Shown here: piece by piece, positions 18,357-26,368 of the stretch
Layout: each line of letters starts with the position of its first letter
Position numbering within the stretch: the stretch's first letter is position 1
NCBI RefSeq assembly: GCF_000158955.1
Contig: NZ_GG657757.1
Span: 5,110,278 to 5,174,277 of the forward strand
Length of the DNA stretch: 64,000 nt
Direction of reading: 5' to 3'
Source: Streptomyces viridochromogenes DSM 40736
GTDB taxonomy: Bacteria; Actinomycetota; Actinomycetes; Streptomycetales; Streptomycetaceae
The notes under the pieces: generated by a model
Databases searched by the model: none
Seen by the model: only the letters and a program-made list of their open reading frames with translations
Told to the model about the DNA's origin: nothing
Position numbers and translations under genes: made by a program

Positions 18357-19097
18357 TCAGTTGACGCCGATGTCCACGTTCCCGGCTTCGGTGAGCCGGT
18401 CGAGGTAGGAGTGGAGGGCGCCCGCGCCCTCGATCATCACCCTGGTACGAGCCGTCAGAGCCTGCCCGCGCGCCGCGATGGCCGCGCGCAGGGCGTCGCT
18501 GCTGCCCTCCTTCCGCAGCCCGTCCAGCACCGGCCTGATCTGCTCGAACAGGTAGTGACTGCGGCGCAGGGTCCGCACGAGCCGCGCGTCGCGCACATCG
18601 GCGGGCTCGTAGACCCGGTACCCCGTGCCGCGCTCGCGCCGAGGCGCCAGCAGCCCGGCCCCCTCCCACACCCGCAGCGCCGACGTCCGTACGCCGAGCA
18701 GCGCCGCCACCTCGCCGATGCGCAGCCCGCCGGAACGGGGCAGCGGCGCGGGCGGCTCGACCGCCAGCAGCTCCAGGGCCTCGCTCGCCGCCCGCAGCGA
18801 CACCCGCTCCTCGTGCAGGGCGGCATGCGCGGCGTCGACCAGCGCGAGCGCGCCCGGGACGTCCCCGGCGTGCAGGGCCTGCATGACCGGCGCCGCCGTG
18901 ACCGGCCCGTACCCCTTCAGCAGCGTCCGGTACGCCAGCAGCGCACGGCGGTGCAGGTCGGTGAAGGCGCGGTAGCCGGACGCGGTCCGGGCGGCCGGCG
19001 GGAGCACCCCGGCGTCCTCGTAGTTGCGGATCTGCTGTGTCGAGACCCCGGCCAGCCGGGCCAGGTCGACGGGGCGGAGACGGCGTTCGTCGGTCAT
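18357..19097 (-). CDS. MerR-family regulator with two HTH domains
   Basis: 246 residues. Two MerR-type winged-helix segments are visible: residues ~7-47 (PVDLARLAGVSTQQIRNYED) and ~124-166 (IGEVAALLGVRTSALRVWEG), each followed by a GYR(A/V) wing. The C-terminal part is helical (dimer coil). Two HTHs in one chain are unusual because MerR proteins normally bind DNA as dimers of single-HTH chains. Divergent from the UvrA-like gene with an 81-bp gap, so likely its regulator. Confidence 0.88.
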   Translation of the reverse strand: MTDERRLRPVDLARLAGVSTQQIRNYEDAGVLPPAARTASGYRAFTDLHRRALLAYRTLLKGYGPVTAAPVMQALHAGDVPGALALVDAAHAALHEERVSLRAASEALELLAVEPPAPLPRSGGLRIGEVAALLGVRTSALRVWEGAGLLAPRRERGTGYRVYEPADVRDARLVRTLRRSHYLFEQIRPVLDGLRKEGSSDALRAAIAARGQALTARTRVMIEGAGALHSYLDRLTEAGNVDIGVN

Positions 19098-19178
19098 CGA
19101 TTTGAAGGTTACGCCAGGAGAACGGCGGCCAGCGGCTCAAAAGTCTCAACACGGCACTTAAATGGAAGACTTGAAGGA
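19098..19178. promoter_or_regulatory. Divergent merR/uvrA-like control region
   Basis: 81 bp. TTGAAGG occurs twice (19102-19108 and 19171-19177), and AAGTCT (19141) / AGACTT (19167) form an inverted repeat. These are candidate binding sites for the adjacent double-HTH MerR protein. GGAAGA at 19164 is the likely ribosome site of the UvrA-like gene. Confidence 0.45.
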
Positions 19179-21680
19179 ATGGACAACTGCATTCGTGTCA
19201 CCGGTGCCCGCCTCCACAACCTCCGGAACGTCTCCCTCTCCCTGCCGAAGAACAAGCTGGTCGTCCTGACCGGCCTCTCCGGTTCCGGCAAGTCCACGCT
19301 CGCCTTCGACACCCTCCACCAGGAGGGCCAGCGGCAGTACCTGGAGTCGCTGGGCATGGTCACCGGCTGGGTCAGCAAGCCCGCCGTCGACTCGATCTCC
19401 GGCCTGTCCCCGTCCATCAGCGTCGACCAGCACCTCACCAACCGCAGCCCGCGCTCCACGGTCGGCACGGTCACCGAGGTGTTCACGTACCTGCGCCTGC
19501 TGTGGTCCCGCATCGGCAGCCGCCCCTGCCCCGGCTGCGGCAAGAGCATCCCGCCGTCCTACGCGAACGCCGCCGAGGCCGGTACCGAGGACGACGACAC
19601 CGAGGGCGAGCAGCGGCCCTGCCCGCACTGCGGCACCCTCGTCCCCGAGTTGGTGATGGGCGCCTTCTCCTTCAACAAGCCCGCGGGCGCCTGCCCGGAC
19701 TGCACCGGCCTCGGCGAGGTGATCCGGCCCGACGTCCGGCGCCTGGTCGACGGCGCCCGCTCGGTGGCCGAGGGCGCGGTGCGGGGCTGGAACGCGAAGT
19801 TCACCGAGTGGAACCTCACGGCGCTGCGGGCCGCGGGCCGCCACTACGGCTTCACCTTCGACGCGGACCGCCCGTTCGACGAAATGGACCAGGAGCAGCG
19901 GGACTTGCTGCTGCACGGAGCCGAAAGCCCCGAGTTCCGGCGGCACTTCCCGGACACCGATCCGCCGGCGACCGTCTCGGCGGGCCGCTTCGAAGGAGTC
20001 GCGACGGCGTTGCTGCGCCGCTACAGCGACCGCGCCGACGACCCCGAGTACCGCGAGAAGGCCGAGCAGCAGGGGCTGGTGAGGCAGCTCTGCCCGGGGT
20101 GCGAGGGTGTGCGGCTGCGGCCGGAGAGCCGGGCGGTGACCGTGCACGGCCTCACGATCGTGGACGCGGCACGGCTTCCGCTGACCGATCTCGGCGACTG
20201 GCTGACCGGCCTGCGGGAGCGGTCGGCCGGGGAGGAGTGGCTGCTCGTGGAGCCGGTCGTCGTGGACCTGGAGGAGCGGGTACGGCGCCTGCTGGAGGTG
20301 GGAGTCGGCTACCTCACCCTCGGGCAGTCCACGCCCAGCCTCTCCGCCGGAGAGACCCAACGGCTGCGGCTGGCCGCGCTGCTCGGCTCCGGACTGACCG
20401 GCGTGCTCTACGTCCTCGACGAGCCGACCATCGGCCTGCATCCCTCCGACACCGCCCGCCTGGTCGGCGTCCTGAAGCGCCTGCGCGACCTGGGCAACAC
20501 CGTGCTGGTCGTCGAGCACGACCTGGACGTGCTGCGCGCGGCGGACCACGTGGTCGATGTCGGCCCGGGCGCGGGCCGGGACGGCGGCCGGATCGTCGCG
20601 ACGGGCACACCGGAGGAGGTGGGCCGAGTCGAGGAGTCGGTGACCGGCGCGTATCTGTCGGGCAGGCTGCCCGCGCCCGCCTCACGCGCACGCGGTGACG
20701 GCGACACGGCGGTGGTGATCCGTGGCGCCCGCGCCCACAACCTGAAGGACCTGACCGTACGGATACCGCTGAACCGCCTGGTGACGGTCACGGGTCCGTC
20801 CGGCTCGGGCAAGTCGACGCTGCTGCTGGACATCCTGGGCCGGGCCGCCGGCCGGCACTTCCACGGCGCGGGCCGGCCGCCCGCCGAGCACGACGGCATC
20901 GACGGCTGGGAGCACCTGTCCAAGGCCGTCCTCATCGACCAGGAGCCGATCGGCCGGGTCCCGCGCTCCAACGCGGCGACGTACTCGGACGTCTTCACCC
21001 CGATTCGCGAGGTCTTCGCCACGAGCAGCGCGGGACTCCTGACGGCGGGCCGGTTCTCCTTCAACGTGCCGGGCGGACGCTGCGAGCGCTGCGAGGGCGC
21101 GGGCGTCCTCACGGTACGGATGCACTTCCTCCCGGCGGTACAGGTGCGCTGCCCGGCGTGCCGGGGCCGCCGCTTCCGGCCGGAGGTGCTGGCCGTCCGG
21201 TACGAGGGGTACGACATCGCCGAGGTGCTGGAGGCGACGGTGGACGAGGCGCTGGGGGTGTTCCGGAACGTGTCCGCCGTGGCCGGCCGGCTGCGGCGCA
21301 TGGCGGACGTCGGCCTCGGCTACCTCCCGCTGGGGCAACCCGCGCCCACCCTGTCCGGGGGCGAGGCCCAGCGCCTCAAACTCGCGAAGGAACTGGGCCG
21401 CAGGACAACCGGCCGCACCCTCTACGTCCTCGACGAACCGACGACCGGATTGCACGCGGCGGACACGGCAAGGCTGCTGGAAGTCCTCCAGCGGCTGGTG
21501 GACGCGGGGCACTCCGTCATCACCATCGAGCACAACGTGGACGTGATGCGGGCCTCGGACTGGCTGATCGACCTCGGGCCCGTGGGAGGGGCCGGTGGGG
21601 GCCGGTTGGTGGGGGAGGGAACCCCGCAGGAGCTGTCGGGGGTGAGGGCGTCCCGGACGGGTGGGTTTCTGGCAGGGTGA
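19179..21680 (+). CDS. UvrA-like ABC ATPase (short, drug-resistance type)
   Basis: 833 residues from ATG 19179; the open frame starting at 18351 is antisense to merR. Two ABC ATPase halves with Walker A GLSGSGKSTLAFDT and GPSGSGKSTLLLDI, signatures LSAGETQRL and LSGGEAQRL, and Walker B YVLDEPT twice. Zinc-binding Cys pairs are present (CPGCGK...CPHCG, CERCEG...CPACRG). It is ~120 residues shorter than housekeeping UvrA and resembles the DrrC class, which protects producers from DNA-binding drugs. An unlinked housekeeping uvrA is expected elsewhere. Confidence 0.9.
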   Translation: MDNCIRVTGARLHNLRNVSLSLPKNKLVVLTGLSGSGKSTLAFDTLHQEGQRQYLESLGMVTGWVSKPAVDSISGLSPSISVDQHLTNRSPRSTVGTVTEVFTYLRLLWSRIGSRPCPGCGKSIPPSYANAAEAGTEDDDTEGEQRPCPHCGTLVPELVMGAFSFNKPAGACPDCTGLGEVIRPDVRRLVDGARSVAEGAVRGWNAKFTEWNLTALRAAGRHYGFTFDADRPFDEMDQEQRDLLLHGAESPEFRRHFPDTDPPATVSAGRFEGVATALLRRYSDRADDPEYREKAEQQGLVRQLCPGCEGVRLRPESRAVTVHGLTIVDAARLPLTDLGDWLTGLRERSAGEEWLLVEPVVVDLEERVRRLLEVGVGYLTLGQSTPSLSAGETQRLRLAALLGSGLTGVLYVLDEPTIGLHPSDTARLVGVLKRLRDLGNTVLVVEHDLDVLRAADHVVDVGPGAGRDGGRIVATGTPEEVGRVEESVTGAYLSGRLPAPASRARGDGDTAVVIRGARAHNLKDLTVRIPLNRLVTVTGPSGSGKSTLLLDILGRAAGRHFHGAGRPPAEHDGIDGWEHLSKAVLIDQEPIGRVPRSNAATYSDVFTPIREVFATSSAGLLTAGRFSFNVPGGRCERCEGAGVLTVRMHFLPAVQVRCPACRGRRFRPEVLAVRYEGYDIAEVLEATVDEALGVFRNVSAVAGRLRRMADVGLGYLPLGQPAPTLSGGEAQRLKLAKELGRRTTGRTLYVLDEPTTGLHAADTARLLEVLQRLVDAGHSVITIEHNVDVMRASDWLIDLGPVGGAGGGRLVGEGTPQELSGVRASRTGGFLAG

Positions 21681-21740
21681 CGTGAGACGAGCTCGCGGAA
21701 GCACGACACTGGCAAGAAGCGAGTGGCTCCGACAGTTGTG

Positions 21741-22346
21741 TCAGCCCTGCCTCTCCAGCACCGCGTAGTCGGCGAAGCTGCGGCGGTAGCGCAGGTGCCT
21801 CGTCTCCTGGGTGTGCCTGCGCTGCCACTCCTCGACCTCGGCCGGGGCCGAGCAGGGCCCGGAACCGGCCCCGCAGTCCGCGTCCTCGCCCGAGACACAG
21901 CGTGCCTCGTACTCGGGCAGGGCCGACGCGTCCTGCACGATCGAGTACGGCACGTACCTGAAGATCCTGCGGCCGGCCGATTCCCCACCGTGCTCCTGTC
22001 CTTGGTGCTGGCGCAGCAGAACGTTCGCGTCCGTCACGGCGCTTCCGTCGAACGCCGCCCGTGCCCTGTCCCGGCGCACGCCCAGTTCCTCGCACGTCGC
22101 GCACCCCGGCACCGGGACCGGAGGGCGGTTCGGATCCGCCGACAGTCCTTCCCTGGAACGGTCGTTGGCCGCGCGTACGCCCGCACGGAGCCGCTCCTCC
22201 CGGGACGCCTCGCGGATCCGCGCCGGGTCCGCCTGCCACTCCCGACCGCCACCGACCGGGCGCAGCATCACATACGGGCCGGTTCTGTCCTGATACTCGC
22301 CGACCTTGCACGCCTCCGGGTCGTAGACGAGCGTTCCCGGTTCCAT
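21741..22346 (-). CDS. Conserved actinobacterial protein of composite build
   Basis: 201 residues from ATG 22346 (GGAGG 9 nt upstream). Three blocks: residues 1-65 (GTLVYDPEACKVGEYQDRTG, then LRPVGGGREWQADP), 70-115 (PVPGCATCEELGVRRDRARA, then TDANVLLRQHQ) and 120-201 (YEARCVSGEDADCGAGSG, then QETRHLRYRRSFADYAVLE). From memory the third block resembles small stand-alone DUF7848-type proteins. It is divergent from an XRE regulator, the usual setting of such genes. Function unknown; no membrane segments. Confidence 0.65.
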   Translation of the reverse strand: MEPGTLVYDPEACKVGEYQDRTGPYVMLRPVGGGREWQADPARIREASREERLRAGVRAANDRSREGLSADPNRPPVPVPGCATCEELGVRRDRARAAFDGSAVTDANVLLRQHQGQEHGGESAGRRIFRYVPYSIVQDASALPEYEARCVSGEDADCGAGSGPCSAPAEVEEWQRRHTQETRHLRYRRSFADYAVLERQG

Positions 22347-22452
22347 TTCCCTGCACCTCCGTAACTCTGGGTGTATAGAGCGTTGCGCAGGGGAACGGTC
22401 CGGTTCAATGCTTGGCGTGTGACACCGGTGCACTGTCACGGAGGGGGGAGCC

Positions 22453-23400
22453 GTGAGCCGACGGAACGGCGGGGAGTCGGGGGCGAGTACGGCCGCCGTG
22501 TTCGGGGAGGTGCTGCGGCACTTCCGCGAGGCGGCGCTGCTCACACAGGAGGCTCTGGCGCGACAGATCCCGTGCGACCGTTCGCATGTGGCGCGGGTGG
22601 AGGCGGGGACACGGGTGCCCCAGGACTCGTTCGCCAAGGTGTGCGACGAACTCCTCGGGACGGGTGGGGTGTTGGCTCGCCTGTGGGGGCGGATCGACTG
22701 GTATCCGCAGGTGGAGCATCCTGATTGGTTCCGGCGCAGGGCTGAGATGGATGAGGTGGCCGTTACCCTGCGGGAGTACCAGGAGCGTGTGATCCCCGGC
22801 TTGTTGCAGACATCGGACTATGCCCGGGCGCTGTCCTGCCGTTACGTGAGCGGAGTGGAGCTTGAGGAGCGAGTGCGAGCTCGGCTGAGCAGGCAGCAGC
22901 GCTTCCTCGCTGATGGCGGTCCGCTGTATGTCGTCGTCCTCGACGAGAGCTGCTTGCGCAATGTGGTCGGTGGCCCGGCTGCCATGCGAGACCAGTGCGC
23001 TCACTTGCTCGACCTGGCGCGGCGCCCCAACATGCGCATCCAGGTCGCGCCTGCGGGCCCCCTCGAGATCGTTCGTCCCAGCGGCTCCATGTCGCTGATC
23101 ACGCTGCCGGAAGGGCGGCACTGGCTGTACTCGGAGTCCCTGAACCGCGGCCACTTCACGAACGATCCGGCCCTCTACGAGCGTTATAACCAGCTCTATG
23201 ATGTGCTCAGGGCGGACGCCCTGTCAGCTCCCCAGTCCGCCGATCTGATCCACGCAACGATGGAGAGGTACGGGCACCATGGACAGGAACGCGCTGACCT
23301 GGTTCAAGAGCAGTTACAGCGACGGCAACGGCGGCAACTGCATAGAAATCGCCCCCGATTTCCCCGAAACCGTCCCCGTCCGGGACAGCAAGAACCCTGA
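22453..23400 (+). CDS. XRE-family regulator with DUF5753 domain
   Basis: 315 residues. HTH_XRE at residues ~18-60 (LLTQEALARQIPCDRSHVAR), followed by the DUF5753 region (ERVIPGLLQTSDYARAL; GGPAAMRDQCAHLLDL; WLYSESLNRG). GTG 22453 is preceded by GGAGGGGGGAG. Such regulators pair with DUF397 proteins in Streptomyces. The C-terminal ~40 residues (Arg-rich, HRNRPRFPRNRPRPGQQEP) are translated from the DUF397 gene in another frame and look like an accidental extension. Confidence 0.9.
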   Translation: MSRRNGGESGASTAAVFGEVLRHFREAALLTQEALARQIPCDRSHVARVEAGTRVPQDSFAKVCDELLGTGGVLARLWGRIDWYPQVEHPDWFRRRAEMDEVAVTLREYQERVIPGLLQTSDYARALSCRYVSGVELEERVRARLSRQQRFLADGGPLYVVVLDESCLRNVVGGPAAMRDQCAHLLDLARRPNMRIQVAPAGPLEIVRPSGSMSLITLPEGRHWLYSESLNRGHFTNDPALYERYNQLYDVLRADALSAPQSADLIHATMERYGHHGQERADLVQEQLQRRQRRQLHRNRPRFPRNRPRPGQQEP

Positions 23401-23461
23401 CGGACCGGTCCTGGTCGTGACCCGGTCCGCCTGGTCGGCATTCGTCGGCTCCGTGCGCTGA
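23279..23461 (+). CDS. DUF397 domain protein
   Basis: 60 residues with the family signature WFKSSYSDGNGGNCIEIA and RDSKNPDGPVLVV. DUF397 proteins are small partners of XRE/DUF5753 regulators (BldB-like or anti-regulator roles have been shown for some). It lies within the last 122 bp of the upstream regulator gene in the +1 frame, which is more overlap than the few bases usual for this pair. Confidence 0.9.
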   Translation: MDRNALTWFKSSYSDGNGGNCIEIAPDFPETVPVRDSKNPDGPVLVVTRSAWSAFVGSVR

Positions 23462-23806
23462 CTACTGTCCGCTCACCATCTGCAGGATCCGGTTGGCCGC
23501 CTCCGCGACCGGCTGGCCCACGGCCCCGACGGCCGCGGCGATCGCGGCGACAGCCATCAGCGCACGGTGCCGCTCCTGCGCGGGCGCGGCGTCCGCGGCC
23601 AGTACCGGCAGGGACTCGTCGATGAGCTGCGCGCTCGGCTGTGGCAGCTGGTCGCGCAGCTCCCGTACTTCGCGGATCAGCTCGGCGAGGGCCAGCCGCA
23701 GGGCGGGGTCCGTGTCGCCCGTGGCCCCGTTCTTCACGATGCCCGTGTTGCCGCTGCCGCCGTGCATGCTGACGTTGTCGCCGTAGTAGTAGTTGTTGCC
23801 GCTCAT
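23462..23806 (-). CDS. Small helical protein with N-terminal Gly/Asn motif
   Basis: 114 residues. Residues 4-25 hold YYYGDNVSMHGGSGNTGIV; the rest is helical, with a Leu-rich amphipathic helix (~33-55) and a hydrophobic segment (~84-110, ALMAVAAIAAAVGAVG). The same Gly/Asn motif ends the upstream DUF6232 gene, with which this gene overlaps by ATGA. The shared motif suggests the two proteins associate. No catalytic motif. Could be an effector, a membrane-active helix, or a regulator. Confidence 0.75.
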   Translation of the reverse strand: MSGNNYYYGDNVSMHGGSGNTGIVKNGATGDTDPALRLALAELIREVRELRDQLPQPSAQLIDESLPVLAADAAPAQERHRALMAVAAIAAAVGAVGQPVAEAANRILQMVSGQ

Positions 23807-24435
23807 GCTGCGATCCCCGTGTTCCCGCTGCCGCCGTACATGTTCACGCTGTCGCCGAAGTGGTAGTTCGTGGGCGAGTTGATCGTCAGGCGCTCCACCG
23901 TCACCTGGAACTCGGTGTCAGGGTTCTCCAGCGCGCCCGAGACGTAGCCCACGAGCCGGTCCAGGTGCTGCGGGTCGGGGCTGGTCACCATCGCCGTGGA
24001 GGGGCCGGCCGTCTCGACGGCGAGGACGTAGTGGGACGGGGCCGTGACGACGGAGAGCATGTCCACGAAGAAGTAGATCAGCGCCGCACCGGAGCAGATC
24101 CACACGAGGACGATCAGTCCGCCACCGCTGGACTGCTCACTCTCGTACGGGCCGCTGGAACTGCTCGCGAAGGAGATCAGGCCGCCGATGATCGACAGGC
24201 CGATGGCCACGGCCAGGATGATCCCGGTCCGGGACAGGAAGCGGAAGACCGCCTCCTTGCGCTTGGGGCGGAGGGTGAACGTATACACCCGGGCGATGTT
24301 GCGCAGCGGATAGGCCGCGCCGCCGACCCATAACAGGCGCTTGTGGACGCGGAGTTCGACGTCGGTCATGGCGCGCGGTGGAGTGGAGGGCGGGGGCGGC
24401 ACGTCCCACTGCCCCGGGGGCTGCTGGATCTCCAT
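23803..24435 (-). CDS. DUF6232-type membrane protein with C-terminal Gly/Asn motif
   Basis: 210 residues from ATG 24435 (AAGGA upstream; the frame to 24504 is rejected). Residues ~28-60 form the segment RLLWVGGAAYPLRNIARVY typical of DUF6232. Two hydrophobic stretches follow (~74-92 IILAVAIGLSIIGGLISFA; ~106-124 LIVLVWICSGAALIYFFV). The tail, residues ~190-208, reads NYHFGDSVNMYGGSGNTGI, nearly the same as the N-terminal motif of the next gene. Function unknown; the gene pair is translationally coupled. Confidence 0.8.
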   Translation of the reverse strand: MEIQQPPGQWDVPPPPSTPPRAMTDVELRVHKRLLWVGGAAYPLRNIARVYTFTLRPKRKEAVFRFLSRTGIILAVAIGLSIIGGLISFASSSSGPYESEQSSGGGLIVLVWICSGAALIYFFVDMLSVVTAPSHYVLAVETAGPSTAMVTSPDPQHLDRLVGYVSGALENPDTEFQVTVERLTINSPTNYHFGDSVNMYGGSGNTGIAA

Positions 24436-24532
24436 GGCGTCCTTCTGAAGGCCGGTGGTCACACTGTGAACACCATTGACGACCATGCGTGCACCGGAGG
24501 GCAACCCGTTTCCCGAAAGCTTCGCAGGACCC

Positions 24533-24850
24533 TCAGGACTCGTCGCGCCTCGGGTCGTCGTCCTTGTCCCGGTCCTCGTCGAGCGACTTCAGGAAGTCGG
24601 GGTTGTCGTCGGGGGCCACCCACTGCCGGGAGCGTCCGCCCCGGACCCCCGACCAGCCGTCGGCGGCGGGGCTGCGCTTCTTGCCGGCGATGAGCCAGGA
24701 GAGGGAACCGACGAGGGGGAACACCAGGACGAGTAGCGCCCAAAGCGGTTTGGGCATGTGGCGGATGTCGTCGTCCTTCGTGCTGATGCAGTCGATGAAC
24801 GCGTACACGCTCAGCGCCAGCGGCACGAGGAACATCAGTACCCGGAGCAT
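24533..24850 (-). CDS. PLDc_N-type small membrane protein
   Basis: 105 residues from ATG 24850 (GAGAGG upstream). Two membrane helices (LRVLMFLVPLALSVYAFIDC; PLWALLVLVFPLVGSLSWLI) match the phospholipase D-nuclease N-terminal domain, followed by a charged tail (DEDRDKDDDPRRDES). No catalytic domain is attached. Divergent from the menaquinone operon. Confidence 0.8.
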   Translation of the reverse strand: MLRVLMFLVPLALSVYAFIDCISTKDDDIRHMPKPLWALLVLVFPLVGSLSWLIAGKKRSPAADGWSGVRGGRSRQWVAPDDNPDFLKSLDEDRDKDDDPRRDES

Positions 24851-24916
24851 GCGGCCTCTCAGCGAAAGCGGTGGGCGGTTCAGGGCCAGGGTAGCCGCTC
24901 GGGGATACTGGACCGC

Positions 24917-26368
24917 ATGGCTTACGACGATCTTCGCTCCCTGCTCAGGGCGCTGGAGCGCGAGGGTGACCTCAAGCGCATCAAGGCCGAGGTCGACCCG
25001 TACCTGGAGGTCGGGGAGATCGTCGACCGGGTGCAGAAGGCCGGCGGGCCCGCGCTGCTCTTCGAGAACGTGCGCGGGTCGAGCATGCCGCTCGCGATGA
25101 ACGTGTTCGGCACGGACCGGCGCCTGCTCAAGGCGCTGGGGCTGAAGTCGTACGGCGAGATCTCCGAGAGGATCGGCGGGCTGCTGAAGCCCGAGCTGCC
25201 GCACGGGTTCGTCGGCGTGCGCGAGGCCTTCGGCAAGCTCGGCTCGATGACGCACGTACCGCCGAAGAAGGTCAAGGACGGGCCGGTGCAGGAGGTGGTG
25301 CTCACCGGCGACGACGTGGACCTCGACCAGCTTCCGGCCCTCTTCACCTGGCCGAAGGACGGCGGGTCCTTCTTCAACCTGGGGCTGACCCACACCAAGG
25401 ACCCGGAGACGGGCATCCGCAACCTCGGGCTGTACCGGCTCCAGCGGCACGACAAGCGCACCATCGGCATGCACTGGCAGATCCACAAGGACAGCCGGAA
25501 CCACTACCAGGTGGCCGCGCGCCGGGGTGAGCGGCTGCCCGTCGCGATCGCCTTCGGGTGCCCGCCCGCCGTGACGTACGCCTCCACCGCGCCGCTGCCC
25601 GGCGACATCGACGAGTACCTGTTCGCCGGGTTCCTCGCGGGCAAGCGGATCGAGATGGTCGACTGCAAGACGGTGCCGCTCCAGGTGCCGGCGCAGGCCG
25701 AGGTCGTGATCGAGGGCTGGCTGGAGCCCGGCGAGATGCTGCCCGAGGGCCCCTTCGGCGACCACACCGGCTTCTACACCCCGCAGGAGCCCTTCCCCGC
25801 GCTGAAGATCGACTGTGTGACGATGCGGAAGCGGCCGTTGCTCCAGTCGATCGTCGTGGGCAGGCCCCCGACGGAGGACGGGCCCCTGGGCCGCGCGACG
25901 GAACGCTTCTTCCTCCCGCTCCTGAAGATCATCATCCCCGACATCGTGGACTACCACCTGCCGGAGGCGGGCGGCTTCCACAACTGCGCGATCCTCTCGA
26001 TCGACAAGAAATACCCGAAGCACGCGCAGAAGGTCATGCACGCCGTCTGGGGCGCGCACATGATGTCGCTGACCAAACTGATCGTCGTCGTCGACTCCGA
26101 CTGCGACGTGCACGATCTGCACGAGGTCGCCTGGCGGGCGCTGGGCAACACGGACTACGCCCGCGACCTGAGCATCGTCGAGGGCCCCGTCGACCACCTC
26201 GACCACGCCTCCTACCAGCAGTTCTGGGGCGGCAAAGCCGGTATCGACGCGACGAAGAAGTGGCCCGAGGAGGGCTACACGCGCGACGGCGGCTGGCCCG
26301 ACATGGTCGAGTCCGATCCGGAGACGGCGGCGAAGGTGGACCGCCGCTGGAAGGAGTACGGCCTGTGA
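24917..26368 (+). CDS. mqnL: Menaquinone biosynthesis decarboxylase (UbiD family, SCO4490-like)
   Basis: Prenyl-FMN-dependent decarboxylase acting late in futalosine menaquinone synthesis. 483 residues from ATG 24917; frames extending upstream are antisense. UbiD features: YRLQRHDKRTIGMHWQIHKD (cofactor-binding Arg region) and EGPFGDHTGFYTP (catalytic Glu region). It overlaps the prenyltransferase gene by GTGA and lies near the UbiX gene that makes its cofactor. The symbol follows literature usage; the family call is firm. Confidence 0.93.
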   Translation: MAYDDLRSLLRALEREGDLKRIKAEVDPYLEVGEIVDRVQKAGGPALLFENVRGSSMPLAMNVFGTDRRLLKALGLKSYGEISERIGGLLKPELPHGFVGVREAFGKLGSMTHVPPKKVKDGPVQEVVLTGDDVDLDQLPALFTWPKDGGSFFNLGLTHTKDPETGIRNLGLYRLQRHDKRTIGMHWQIHKDSRNHYQVAARRGERLPVAIAFGCPPAVTYASTAPLPGDIDEYLFAGFLAGKRIEMVDCKTVPLQVPAQAEVVIEGWLEPGEMLPEGPFGDHTGFYTPQEPFPALKIDCVTMRKRPLLQSIVVGRPPTEDGPLGRATERFFLPLLKIIIPDIVDYHLPEAGGFHNCAILSIDKKYPKHAQKVMHAVWGAHMMSLTKLIVVVDSDCDVHDLHEVAWRALGNTDYARDLSIVEGPVDHLDHASYQQFWGGKAGIDATKKWPEEGYTRDGGWPDMVESDPETAAKVDRRWKEYGL

